Below, one piece after another: positions 7,443 through 15,348 of a DNA stretch of 44,959 bases. Each line of letters opens with the position of its first letter. Position 1 is the first letter of the stretch. A program made the translations under genes and the position numbers. The stretch lies in assembly GCF_016586165.1 (NCBI RefSeq), contig NZ_BCPR01000039.1, positions 1 through 44,959 on the forward strand, in the 5' to 3' direction. The notes below the pieces were generated by a model, which was not told where the DNA came from, ran no database searches, and was given only the letters and a program-made list of their open reading frames with translations. This DNA is from Dyella sp. EPa41 (GTDB taxonomy: Bacteria; Pseudomonadota; Gammaproteobacteria; Xanthomonadales; Rhodanobacteraceae).

Positions 7443-8351
7443 ATGTCAGGCCACGCCAACTCGCTGAGAGCGATCCTGCTCGCTCTCGGCGCCAACTTCG
7501 CCATCTTCGTCAGCAAGCTCGTCGCCGCCCTCGTCACCGGTTCGGGAGCGATGCTGGCCGAGGCCGTGCACTCGCTCGCCGATTGCGGCAACCAGGGATT
7601 GTTGCTGCTGGGCATGCGCCAGGCCGATCGTCCGCCATCGGACGAGTACCCGCTGGGTTGGGGCCGCGCGCCGTATTTCTGGTCGTTCCTGGTAGCGATG
7701 CTGCTGTTCAGCGTGGGCGGCATGTTTTCGATCTACGAAGGCATCCACAAGCTCAGCCATCCCGAACCCCTGAAATGGCCCTGGCTGGCCATCGGCGTGC
7801 TCGCCTTCGGCGTGGTGGCCGAGTCCATCTCGATGCACGGCTGCCTCACTGAAGTGAACAAGGCACGCCAGGGTCGCAGCCTGTGGCGGTGGTTCCACGA
7901 GACGCGCTCCAGCGAGCTGCTGGTGATCTTCGGCGAGGACCTCGCCGCCTTGCTCGGCCTCACCGTGGCCCTGGTCGCGGTGCTCGCCACCATGATCACC
8001 GGCAATCTGCTGTATGACGCGGTCGGCACCATTATCATCGGCGCGCTGCTGGTGATCATCGCGATCGCGGTGGCCTATGAAGTGAAGGCACTGCTGATCG
8101 GCCAGGGCGTGGAGCCCATGCGACGCGAGGAAATACTCGCCTTCGTCAACGCACGTCCCGAAGTGGACGTGGTGCTCAACCTCATCACGCTGCAGATGGG
8201 CCCGGACGTGATGGTGGCCGTCAAGGCACGCATGTCGCCCGCGCCCGACCAGTCGGCGTTGATCGCCAACATCAACCACGTCGAGCGCGCGATGAAGGAG
8301 CGTTTCCCCGATATCCGCTGGAGCTTCTTCGAGCCGGACGTGGCCGATTGA
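7443..8351 (+). CDS. Cation diffusion facilitator (CDF) transporter
   Basis: A 302-residue inner-membrane metal/proton antiporter with about six helices and a C-terminal cytoplasmic domain (from about residue 215, EPMRREEILAFVNARPEVDV). TM2 contains AEAVHSLADCGNQ, giving the HxxxD half of the transport site. In TM5 the usual HxxxD is replaced by VIFGEDLAALLG, where acidic residues take over; this pattern is seen in the ZnT9/SLC30A9-like branch. The metal specificity therefore cannot be assumed to be zinc. AAGGGA lies 7 nt before the ATG. It is convergent with the VOC gene, and the gap is filled by REP-like repeats. Confidence 0.92.
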   Translation: MSGHANSLRAILLALGANFAIFVSKLVAALVTGSGAMLAEAVHSLADCGNQGLLLLGMRQADRPPSDEYPLGWGRAPYFWSFLVAMLLFSVGGMFSIYEGIHKLSHPEPLKWPWLAIGVLAFGVVAESISMHGCLTEVNKARQGRSLWRWFHETRSSELLVIFGEDLAALLGLTVALVAVLATMITGNLLYDAVGTIIIGALLVIIAIAVAYEVKALLIGQGVEPMRREEILAFVNARPEVDVVLNLITLQMGPDVMVAVKARMSPAPDQSALIANINHVERAMKERFPDIRWSFFEPDVAD

Positions 8352-8364
8352 GCCGCCCCCCCCT

Positions 8365-8445
8365 GTAGGAGCGCACCCAGTGCGCGACCGCGGAGCCACG
8401 GCATCTTCGCTCCGTCGGCTTGTCGCGCACTGGGTGCGCTCCTAC
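8365..8445. repeat. REP-like palindrome, copy 2
   Basis: Arms 8365-8387 and 8423-8445 are perfect 23-bp reverse complements (start GTAGGAGCGCACCCAGTG). The centre is nearly identical to those of copies 1 and 3. It begins 13 bp after the CDF stop codon. Confidence 0.9.
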
Positions 8446-8550
8446 AAAAAGCTTTCGGTAGAACCAGGCTGACGCCAGCAGCAAGAGATCCCATTTGGCG
8501 GAACACCGCGCCAGCTGCGCGCACGCACTCATAGTCGCACCAGACGCGCC
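8446..8550 (-). pseudogene. Decayed duplicate of the 3' end of the VOC gene
   Basis: Read on the minus strand, this stretch gives DYECVRAAGAVF, matching DYERMRAAGAEF of the intact gene at 8664-9053. In a shifted frame it then gives KWDLLLLA, matching the final KWDLLQLA. About 65 bp between these two blocks are missing, and the stop codon TGA has become TCA. Homology continues past the stop: both copies are followed by a diverged spacer ending in AGCTTTTGG/AGCTTTTTG and then a REP-like palindrome. The unit [gene end plus REP] was therefore duplicated in tandem and has since decayed. Confidence 0.7.
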
Positions 8551-8557
8551 TTACCTC

Positions 8558-8638
8558 GTAGGAGCGCACCCAGTGCGCGATCGCGGAGCCACGGCATCTT
8601 CGCTCCGTCGGCTTGTCGCGCACTGGGTTCGCTCCTAC
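8558..8638. repeat. REP-like palindrome, copy 3
   Basis: Arms 8558-8580 and 8616-8638 pair with one mismatch (GGGTTC in place of GGGTGC). The centre is almost identical to copy 2. It lies about 25 bp downstream of the stop of the VOC gene at 8664-9053. Confidence 0.88.
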
Positions 8639-8663
8639 CAAAAGCTCTCCGCGAGGATCAGGC

Positions 8664-9053
8664 TCACGCCAGCTGCAACAGGTCCCATTTGTTGCCGTAC
8701 AGGTCCTTGAACACCACCACGGTGCCGTAGCTTTCCGCGCGCGGCTCTTCGCAGAATTCGGCCCCTGCCGCGCGCATGCGCTCGTAGTCGCGCCAAAAAT
8801 CGTCCGTATGCAGCAGCAGGAACACGCGACCGCCGGTCTGGTCGCCCACGCGCGCGGCCTGTTCGGGGCCTGATGCCTTCGCCAGCAACAGGCGCGTCTC
8901 CGTGGCGCCCGGTGGCGCAACGACCACCCAGCGCTTGCCAGCTCCCATGTCGGTGTCTTCCAGCAGACGGAACCCCAGCACCGTCGTGTACCAGGCAATG
9001 GCTTCGTCGTAATCGGCCACGACCAGCGCGATGCTTCCGATGTATTGCTTCAC
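8664..9053 (-). CDS. VOC (glyoxalase/bleomycin-resistance fold) protein
   Basis: A 129-residue single-domain vicinal-oxygen-chelate protein. It begins KQYIGSIALVVADYDEAIAWYTTVLGFRLLEDT, the usual first beta-alpha-beta unit, and ends with FKDLYGNKWDLLQLA, where D-x-x-G-N is the family's closing motif. Substrates range widely in this superfamily (glyoxalase, dioxygenase, antibiotic binding), so no reaction is assigned. The start is GTG, preceded by GGAG at 8 nt, and it overlaps the stop of the YjbR-like gene by 4 bp. The two genes are probably co-translated. A decayed partial copy of its 3' end lies downstream at 8446-8550. Confidence 0.85.
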   Translation of the reverse strand: MKQYIGSIALVVADYDEAIAWYTTVLGFRLLEDTDMGAGKRWVVVAPPGATETRLLLAKASGPEQAARVGDQTGGRVFLLLHTDDFWRDYERMRAAGAEFCEEPRAESYGTVVVFKDLYGNKWDLLQLA

Positions 9054-9439
9054 TTCGCTTTCTCCATGGGCCATGGCCCCAGTTCCGCCTGCATCTTCTT
9101 GGTGAGCCTGGCCCGTACCAGGCCGTAGGAGGTCTCGATGTGCGTGGAGAGTTCGGCGGTCGTGAATCGCCGCGGCTCGACCACCGCCACCCAGTGGGCG
9201 CGGGCCAGGTAAGGGGACGCGATGATACCGGGCTGGTCGGTGAGTTCCAGGAACCGCTCGTCGGGCACCTTGAAGGCGAGCCGGCCAATGTCGCTGCCCT
9301 CGGCCGGCGTCACCGCGAACATCTTGCCGCCCACGCTGAACACCAGGTCGGCGCCCCACTTGATGTCGCGGGTTGCCCCGGGCAGACGCCCGCAAAGCGC
9401 CTCCAACCGGGCAACCGTCATGCCTTTGCTCACCGCCAT
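9050..9439 (-). CDS. YjbR/MmcQ-like protein
   Basis: A 129-residue protein of the MmcQ/YjbR family (CyaY-like fold, described as DNA-binding-like). Landmarks are LCGRLPGATRDIKWGADLVFSVGGKMFAV in the first half and RAHWVAVVEPRRFTTAEL followed by SYGLVRARLTKK in the second. The function of the family is not well established. AGGAAGGG lies 8 nt before the chosen ATG at 9439; the longer open frame upstream is rejected. Its stop TGA overlaps the GTG start of the VOC gene. Confidence 0.85.
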   Translation of the reverse strand: MAVSKGMTVARLEALCGRLPGATRDIKWGADLVFSVGGKMFAVTPAEGSDIGRLAFKVPDERFLELTDQPGIIASPYLARAHWVAVVEPRRFTTAELSTHIETSYGLVRARLTKKMQAELGPWPMEKAK

Positions 9440-9585
9440 GGATTTAACCCTTCCTCGACCGCCGTACCTGCCCGGAGCGCGCATTCTGGACTGTCCGCGA
9501 CGCTGGCGCCGCGCCTGGCCGTGGGACTGGCAATGCGGTGCGACAAGGAGTCTCTTGGAACCTTGTCTGGAAAGGAGTTCCATTC

Positions 9586-9624
9586 ATGTTGCACTGCACA
9601 CAATACGGTAAAGTATGGCCATGA
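9586..9624 (+). CDS. Possible 12-codon leader peptide before the GNAT gene
   Basis: A short open frame, MLHCTQYGKVWP-stop, has a consensus ribosome site (AAGGAG, 8 nt before the ATG at 9586). Its TGA overlaps an ATG of the next gene as ATGA at 9621-9624. The GNAT gene itself has no visible Shine-Dalgarno, so coupling through this leader is plausible. Too short for statistics; a chance match is possible. Confidence 0.35.
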   Translation: MLHCTQYGKVWP

Positions 9625-10226
9625 GCCCCGCCATCGACCTCACCACACCCCGCCGCTCCCTTCCCCTGCGTAGCCGGGAGCGATTCGCCCGCCCGCGCCT
9701 TCTCGAGCTGCCGCGCCCGAAGGGTGAACTGGTTCATGCGCACGACGGTCGCGAGCTGCGCCTCCGCGGCATCGAGCCGGGTGATGTCGCCGCCCTCAAG
9801 CGCCAGTTCGCACGGCTGTCGCCCGAGGACATCCGCCGCCGCTTCCTCCATTCGATGGGTGAATTGCCTGATCCCATGGCCCAGCGTCTCTGCCGTATCG
9901 ACCCCGCGCTGGAAACCGCCTTCGTGCTGATGGACGAGACGGTGCATCCGGCCGAGATCCGCGGCGTGGGCCGCATCTATGTCGACGAAGCGGCCAACAG
10001 CGCCGAGTTCTCGGTGCTGGTCGAACGCGAATGGACCCGCCAGGGCTTGGGCGCCCTGCTGATGCAGCGCCTGGTGGACGACTGCCGTCGCCGCGGCCTG
10101 CATGAAATCTGGGGCTACGTATTGCTGGAGAACCGCCCCATGCTGCACCTGTGCAAGGAACTGGGCTTCGTCCGCCGCCTGACGCCGGAAGAGCCCGGCA
10201 CGACGCAGATCTCCCTGCAGCTCTGA
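9615..10226 (+). CDS. GNAT-family N-acetyltransferase
   Basis: About 203 residues with one GNAT domain at roughly 40-185, preceded by a basic, proline-rich lead. The acetyl-CoA-binding motif A is WTRQGLGALLMQRLVDDCRRRG (R/Q-x-x-G-x-G/A at RQGLGA). Before it lies the strand GRIYVDEAANSAEFSVLV, and after it the strand HEIWGYVLLENRPMLHLCKELGF. It resembles the acetyltransferase module attached to Pat-type protein lysine acetyltransferases, but here it stands alone; the substrate is unknown. Start codons at 9615 and 9621 are both possible; 9621 would be favoured if the upstream leader couples translation. Followed by a GC-rich hairpin and mfd. Confidence 0.85.
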   Translation: MAMSPAIDLTTPRRSLPLRSRERFARPRLLELPRPKGELVHAHDGRELRLRGIEPGDVAALKRQFARLSPEDIRRRFLHSMGELPDPMAQRLCRIDPALETAFVLMDETVHPAEIRGVGRIYVDEAANSAEFSVLVEREWTRQGLGALLMQRLVDDCRRRGLHEIWGYVLLENRPMLHLCKELGFVRRLTPEEPGTTQISLQL

Positions 10227-10291
10227 TCCGCGCCACGCCCGCGGAAGGGTTGTCGCGCAGGCAGCGCGCCCCAACAACAGGTGATCACGCC

Positions 10292-10316
10292 AGCGCCCCG
10301 GTCCATCCGGGGCGCT
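10292..10316 (+). terminator. GC-rich hairpin between the GNAT gene and mfd
   Basis: AGCGCCCCGG-TCCAT-CCGGGGCGCT forms a perfect 10-bp stem. No T-run follows, so it may be a weak or factor-assisted terminator. TTACACT just after it (from 10320) could be the -10 region of mfd. Confidence 0.4.
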
Positions 10317-10380
10317 CGCGTTACACTTGCCCGCTTTCGCGGCGCCGACCGACGAAGCCGCCTCCCGATCCCGCGTACGC

Positions 10381-13300
10381 ATGGCCCAAACAATCCCGCA
10401 TCCGTCCCTGCCCACCAGCCCCAAGCAGCGTCGCTTCTGGACGTCGCCCCACGGTTCCTCGCGCGCCCTGCTGGTGGCCGAGGCCGCGCGTACGCACCAG
10501 GGCCTGCTGGTCGCGGTGACACGCGACACCCAGCGCGCCCATGCGCTGGAAGAGGAACTGCGCGTCTTCGCCGGCAACCTGCCCGTGCTGCATTTCCCCG
10601 ACTGGGAAACGCTGCCCTACGACGTGTTCAGCCCGCACCCGGACATCGTCTCCCAACGCATCGCCACGCTGTTCCAGTTGCCGAACACGCAGCGGGGCGT
10701 GCTGGTCGTGCCGATCGCCACGCTGATGCAGCGCATCGCCCCGCGCAGCCACATCACCGGCAGCGGATTGATGGTGAAGAAGGGCCAGAAACTGGATCTC
10801 GCCACCGAACAACGGCGACTGGAAGCAGCGGGCTACCGCAACGTGCCACAGGTTGCCGAGCCCGGCGACTTCGCCGTGCGCGGCGCGCTGATCGACATTT
10901 TCCCGATGGGCGCAGCCGAGCCGTATCGCATCGAGCTGTTCGACGACGAGATCGAGTCGATCCGCAGTTTCGATCCGGAAACCCAGCGCTCGCAGCAACA
11001 GGTGGAGCGCATCGAGCTGCTGCCGGCACGCGAGTTCCCGCTGACCGAAGGTGCCGCCAAGGATTTCCGCACGCACCTGCGCGAACGCTTTCCGATCGAC
11101 GTGCGCCGCTGTCCGCTCTACCAGGACATGAAGGAAGGCGTCACGCCGGGAGGCATCGAGTATTACCTGCCGATGTTCTTCGAACAGACCGCCACGCTGT
11201 TCGACTACCTCGCCGACAATGCCGTGTTCCTGCTCGGCGAGGCCGCCATGGAATCGGCCGAGCAGTTCTGGACGCAGACCGCTGAGCGCTACGACCAGCG
11301 CGCCCATGACATCGAGCGACCCGTGCTGCCGCCGGCGGAGCTCTACCTGCCGCCCGAGCAACTGCGCGAACAGCTCAACAAGCGCCTGCGCATCGAACTG
11401 GTCGAGAGTGGCCACGAGCACGCGCAGTCCAGCGGCACCCAGCCGGCGCTCGAACTGCCGCTCAACCGCAAGGGCGAGGAGCCGGGCACATCGCTGCGCC
11501 ATTTCCTGGCGAGCTATCCCGGCCGCGTGCTGATCGCGGCCGATTCGGCCGGCCGTCGTGAAGCCTTGATCGAACAACTGGCCAGCGCCGGACTCAAGCC
11601 CGATGCAGTCGACGGCTGGACCGCCTTCGTGGCCGCGGGCGACAAGCTGCGCTTCGCCATCACCATCGCCTCGCTGGAGCAGGGTTTCGCGCTTACCGAG
11701 CCGGCGCTTGCCGTGCTCACCGAGCGCGAGCTGTTCGGCGAGCGCGTGCGCACCGAACGCAAGCGCCGCCGTGGCGCCGCGCGCGATCCCGAAAGCATCA
11801 TCCGCGACCTGACCGAGCTGACCATCGGCGCGCCCATCGTGCACGTCGACCACGGCGTGGGCCGCTACCAGGGCCTGGTGTCGATGGAGCTGGGCGGCAT
11901 GGAGGGCGAGTTCCTCACCATTGAATATGCCAAGGGCGACAAGCTCTACGTGCCGGTGGCGCAACTTGGCCTGGTGAGCCGCTACACGGGTACCGCGCCC
12001 GAGCTCGCCCCGCTCCACTCGCTGGGTGGCGACGCGTGGGAGCGCGCGCGCCGCAAGGCCGCCGAGAAGGTACGCGACGTCGCCGCGGAGCTGCTGGCGA
12101 TCTACGCGCAGCGCGAAGCACGCGGCGGCGAATCGCTGTCGATCGATCGCCAACTGGTGGAGGAGTTCGGCGCGAGCTTCCCGTTCGAGGAAACCCCCGA
12201 CCAGGAACACGCCATCAACGCCGTGCTCACCGACCTCGCCGCGCCGCGCGCGATGGATCGCGTGATCTGCGGCGATGTCGGCTTCGGCAAGACCGAAGTC
12301 GCGTTGCGCGCGGCCTTTGCCGCGGCCACGGCCGGCAAGCAGGTGGCGGTGCTGGTGCCCACCACCCTGCTCGCCCAGCAGCATTACCGCAACTTCGCCG
12401 ACCGCTTCGCCGACTGGCCGGTGCGCGTGGATGTGCTGTCGCGCTTCAAGTCGGCCAAGGAAGTGAACGAGGCGCTCAAGCGCCTGGCCGACGGACAGAT
12501 CGACGTCATCGTGGGCACGCACAAGCTGCTCGCCCCGGATATCCGCTTCAAGAACCTGGGCCTGGTCGTCGTGGACGAGGAGCAGCGTTTCGGCGTGCGC
12601 CAGAAGGAGCAGCTCAAGAAACTGCGTGCCGAAGTGGACCTGCTCACCATGACGGCCACGCCGATCCCGCGCACGCTCAACATGGCGATGAGCGGGCTGC
12701 GCGACCTCTCGTTGATCGCCACGCCGCCGGCGCATCGCATGGCCGTGCGCACGTTCATCTCCACCTGGGAGCCGGCGCTGATCCGCGAAGCCTTCCAGCG
12801 CGAACTGCAGCGTGGCGGCCAGGTGTATTTCCTGCACAACGAGGTGGACACCATCGAACGCGCGGCGCGCGAGGTGGAGGAACTGATTCCCGAGGCGCGC
12901 ATCGGCATTGCCCACGGCCAGATGCCCGAACGCGAACTGGAACGCGTGATGGCGGACTTCCATCGCCAGCGCTTCAACGTGCTGGTCTGCACCACCATCA
13001 TCGAGACCGGCATCGACATCCCCACCGCCAACACCATCATCATCAATCGCGCCGATCGCTTCGGCCTGGCGCAGCTGCACCAGTTGCGCGGCCGCGTGGG
13101 ACGTTCGCACCATCGCGCCTATGCCTACCTCGTGGTGCCCGACCGCAAGGCGATGACCGCCGATGCGGAAAAGCGCCTCGAAGCGCTGGCCTCGTTGGAA
13201 GAACTGGGCGCCGGCTTCACGCTGGCCACGCACGACCTGGAAATCCGCGGTGCGGGCGAGCTGCTCGGCGACGAACAGTCCGGCCAGATCCAGGAGATCG

Positions 13301-13836
13301 GCTTCGGCCTCTACACCGAACTGCTGGAGCGCGCCGTGCGGGCGCTGAAGTCCGGCAAGGTGCCCGACTTCGACCTGTCCAGCGAGCACGAGACCGAAGT
13401 GGAACTGCACCTGCCAGCGCTGATCCCGGACGACTACCTGCCCGACGTGCATACGCGCCTGACGCTCTACAAGCGCATCGCCAGCGCACGCAACGAAGAT
13501 CACCTGCGCGACCTGCAGGTGGAAATGATCGATCGCTTCGGCCTGCTGCCCGATCCTGCCAAGCAGCTGTTCGCGGTGGCCCAGCTCAAGCTGATGGCCA
13601 CGCCGCTGGGCATCCGCAAGCTGGACTTCGGCGCCAACGGCGGGCGCATTACGTTCCGCGACAAGCCGGAAGTCGAACCAATGGCCATCATCCGCCTGAT
13701 CCAGAGCCAGCCGCGCGTGTACAAGCTCGACGGACAGGACAAGCTGAAGGTGATCCTCGAACTGCCCGGCGCCAGCGAGCGCATCCGCGCCGCGCAGGAA
13801 GTGCTGGTGCAACTGGGCGCGCGCCGGCCCGGCTGA
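10381..13836 (+). CDS. mfd: Transcription-repair coupling factor
   Basis: A 1151-residue Mfd (E. coli 1148), the DNA translocase that displaces stalled RNA polymerase and recruits UvrA for strand-specific repair. An UvrB-like region fills about residues 20-340 (LHFPDWETLPYD, PHPDIVSQR). The CarD-type RNA-polymerase interacting domain lies near 480-550 (VHVDHGVGRYQGL, FLTIEYAKGDKLYVPV). The SF2 motor follows, with Walker A GDVGFGKTEVA at about 631, DEEQRFG at about 731 and the translocation motif GRVGRSHHRAYAYL. The C-terminal UvrA-gating domain ends with LVQLGARRPG. The ATG at 10381 gives the normal length; an in-frame TTG at 10327 is less likely. Confidence 0.97.
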   Translation: MAQTIPHPSLPTSPKQRRFWTSPHGSSRALLVAEAARTHQGLLVAVTRDTQRAHALEEELRVFAGNLPVLHFPDWETLPYDVFSPHPDIVSQRIATLFQLPNTQRGVLVVPIATLMQRIAPRSHITGSGLMVKKGQKLDLATEQRRLEAAGYRNVPQVAEPGDFAVRGALIDIFPMGAAEPYRIELFDDEIESIRSFDPETQRSQQQVERIELLPAREFPLTEGAAKDFRTHLRERFPIDVRRCPLYQDMKEGVTPGGIEYYLPMFFEQTATLFDYLADNAVFLLGEAAMESAEQFWTQTAERYDQRAHDIERPVLPPAELYLPPEQLREQLNKRLRIELVESGHEHAQSSGTQPALELPLNRKGEEPGTSLRHFLASYPGRVLIAADSAGRREALIEQLASAGLKPDAVDGWTAFVAAGDKLRFAITIASLEQGFALTEPALAVLTERELFGERVRTERKRRRGAARDPESIIRDLTELTIGAPIVHVDHGVGRYQGLVSMELGGMEGEFLTIEYAKGDKLYVPVAQLGLVSRYTGTAPELAPLHSLGGDAWERARRKAAEKVRDVAAELLAIYAQREARGGESLSIDRQLVEEFGASFPFEETPDQEHAINAVLTDLAAPRAMDRVICGDVGFGKTEVALRAAFAAATAGKQVAVLVPTTLLAQQHYRNFADRFADWPVRVDVLSRFKSAKEVNEALKRLADGQIDVIVGTHKLLAPDIRFKNLGLVVVDEEQRFGVRQKEQLKKLRAEVDLLTMTATPIPRTLNMAMSGLRDLSLIATPPAHRMAVRTFISTWEPALIREAFQRELQRGGQVYFLHNEVDTIERAAREVEELIPEARIGIAHGQMPERELERVMADFHRQRFNVLVCTTIIETGIDIPTANTIIINRADRFGLAQLHQLRGRVGRSHHRAYAYLVVPDRKAMTADAEKRLEALASLEELGAGFTLATHDLEIRGAGELLGDEQSGQIQEIGFGLYTELLERAVRALKSGKVPDFDLSSEHETEVELHLPALIPDDYLPDVHTRLTLYKRIASARNEDHLRDLQVEMIDRFGLLPDPAKQLFAVAQLKLMATPLGIRKLDFGANGGRITFRDKPEVEPMAIIRLIQSQPRVYKLDGQDKLKVILELPGASERIRAAQEVLVQLGARRPG

Positions 13837-13849
13837 TCGGCTGGCCGCT

Positions 13850-13883
13850 GCCCGTCGCCCCGCCCTTTTGCGGGATGACGGGC
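13850..13883 (+). terminator. Imperfect hairpin after mfd
   Basis: GCCCGTC (13850-13856) pairs with GACGGGC (13877-13883), enclosing CCCGC/GCGGG around a CCTTTT loop, with a 2x2 internal bulge. No T-run follows. Candidate mfd terminator. Confidence 0.3.
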
Positions 13884-13949
13884 GCGAAAGCCCACCCGGA
13901 CCCACCGCCTGCCTTACCATGGGCCCCGACTCGTTCGAAGGGGCCGAAC

Positions 13950-14867
13950 ATGTTGTCCGAGGACGAACTGGCGCTGCTGGAAGCCATCCGCGAAAGCGGC
14001 AGCCTGTCGCGCGCCGCGGCACGGCTCGGCAAGGCGCCATCGACCCTATCGCACGCCGCGCGGCAGCTCGAAGCACGTTTCGACGCGCTGCTGTTCGACC
14101 GCCGCCGCTATCGGCTGCAGCTCACGCCAGCCGGCCAGCTGCTCGCCAACGAGGCTGCGCGGCTGATGCAGGACGTCTCCCGGTTGAGCCGTCGCGTAAA
14201 GCAGATCGCCAGCGGCTGGGAAGACCGGCTGTGGATCGTCACCGACGAAATCCTCGAGTTCGAGATACTCGCGCCGGTCATCCGCAGCTTCGATGGCCTG
14301 CAATCCGGCGTTGCCCTGCGCCTGACCAACGAAGTGCTGGGTGGCACCTGGGAAGCCCTGCGCGACGGCCGCGCCGACATCATCGTGGGCGCGACCAACG
14401 AGCCGCCCGCGATCCCCAAGCTGCGATGGTTCGAGCTGGGCGTCATGGAGTGGGTGTTCGCCGTATCGCCCCGCCACCCATTGGCCAAAGCCCCGGCCCC
14501 CCTGCAACGCGAAGCCCTGGCCGGCCACCGCAGCGTCGTGGTGGCCGATACGTCACGCAGCTCCGCGGGGCGCGCCTATGGCGTCGTGGGAGGCCAGGCG
14601 ACGCTCGCCGTGCCCAGCATGCGCGCGAAGATCATCGCCCAGCGGCAGGGCCTTGGCGTGGGCTGGCTGCCCCGCCAACGCGTGGCGGGCCTGCTCAAGC
14701 GCGGCGAGCTGGTGGAGAAGCAGATGGCCGACCCGCGCGAACCCAACACGCTGTACGTCGCCTGGCGCGGCGACCATGAAGGCCGCGCCCTGTCCTGGTG
14801 GCTGGAAGAACTGAGGCAGCCACGCCTGGCCAAGCGGCTCATCAAGGGGCTGGAAATCACCGACTGA
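13950..14867 (+). CDS. LysR-family transcriptional regulator
   Basis: A 305-residue LysR regulator. Its helix-turn-helix domain covers residues 1-60 (LALLEAIRESGSLSRAAARL, then KAPSTLSHAARQLEARFDALLFDR), and the effector-binding domain occupies about 85-295. It resembles the YhaJ/AllS-type branch, in which the effector domain opens with WEDRLWIVTDEILEF. GAAGGGG ends 6 nt before the ATG at 13950; a much longer open frame extends back across mfd in another frame and is a shadow. No divergent partner is present, so the target is unknown. The next gene starts 52 bp downstream on the same strand. Confidence 0.9.
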   Translation: MLSEDELALLEAIRESGSLSRAAARLGKAPSTLSHAARQLEARFDALLFDRRRYRLQLTPAGQLLANEAARLMQDVSRLSRRVKQIASGWEDRLWIVTDEILEFEILAPVIRSFDGLQSGVALRLTNEVLGGTWEALRDGRADIIVGATNEPPAIPKLRWFELGVMEWVFAVSPRHPLAKAPAPLQREALAGHRSVVVADTSRSSAGRAYGVVGGQATLAVPSMRAKIIAQRQGLGVGWLPRQRVAGLLKRGELVEKQMADPREPNTLYVAWRGDHEGRALSWWLEELRQPRLAKRLIKGLEITD

Positions 14868-14919
14868 CAACATCGCCTGCCGCACCCTGCGCGCAGCCGA
14901 TCCGAAGGAGCGACTTGCC

Positions 14920-15348
14920 ATGATCCGCAACCGTTCCATGCCACCGGGCGTATTCATCCCCGAACTGGCCTATCGCGACGTGCTGGCGGCGGCTGCATGG
15001 CTCTGTCGTGTATTCGGATTCCGCGAGCGACTGCGCATCGGCGACCACCGCGTGCAGCTCGTGTATGACGGCGCGTCGATGGTCGTGATCGAGCATCCCT
15101 CCGAATCACCCGTCGACGCCAGGACGCATGCCACCATGGTCCACGTGCCCGATGTGGACCGCCACCACGCGCATGCGCGTGCCTGCGGCGCGACGATCAT
15201 CGTCGCACCCACGAACCATCCGTATGGCGAACGCCAGTACGCGGTCGAAGACATCGGCGGGCATCGCTGGGTATTCTCGCAGTCCATAGCTGATGTCGAC
15301 CCGGCCGAATGGGGCGGCACGCTGTTTGCCGAGCAGGAGATCGTATGA
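14920..15348 (+). CDS. VOC (glyoxalase-fold) protein
   Basis: A 142-residue VOC protein. PGVFIPELAYRDVLAAAAWLCRVFGF is the first half-module, VQLVYDGASMVVIEHP follows, and YAVEDIGGHRWVFSQSIADV is the closing D-x-x-G-H-x-W motif common in PhnB/glyoxalase-like members. AAGGAG lies 9 nt before the ATG. The stop overlaps the start of the antiporter gene as ATGA, so the two are probably translated together. Whether this reflects a functional link is not known. It is a different family member from the one at 8664. Confidence 0.85.
   Translation: MIRNRSMPPGVFIPELAYRDVLAAAAWLCRVFGFRERLRIGDHRVQLVYDGASMVVIEHPSESPVDARTHATMVHVPDVDRHHAHARACGATIIVAPTNHPYGERQYAVEDIGGHRWVFSQSIADVDPAEWGGTLFAEQEIV

Noticed and set aside
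8075-8998. Minus-strand frame running through both REP-like copies and the remnant
   Set aside because: It is open only because the palindromes and the gene remnant happen to lack stops; the repeated CAHPVRD-type segments are translations of the REP arms.
10321-14076. A minus-strand open frame of about 1250 codons opposite mfd
   Set aside because: It mirrors the codon-position GC bias of mfd, gives low-complexity His/Arg/Gly/Gln-rich protein without any recognisable domain, and spans two genes. Similar long antisense frames opposite rlmL, the GldG-like gene and copA were rejected for the same reason.
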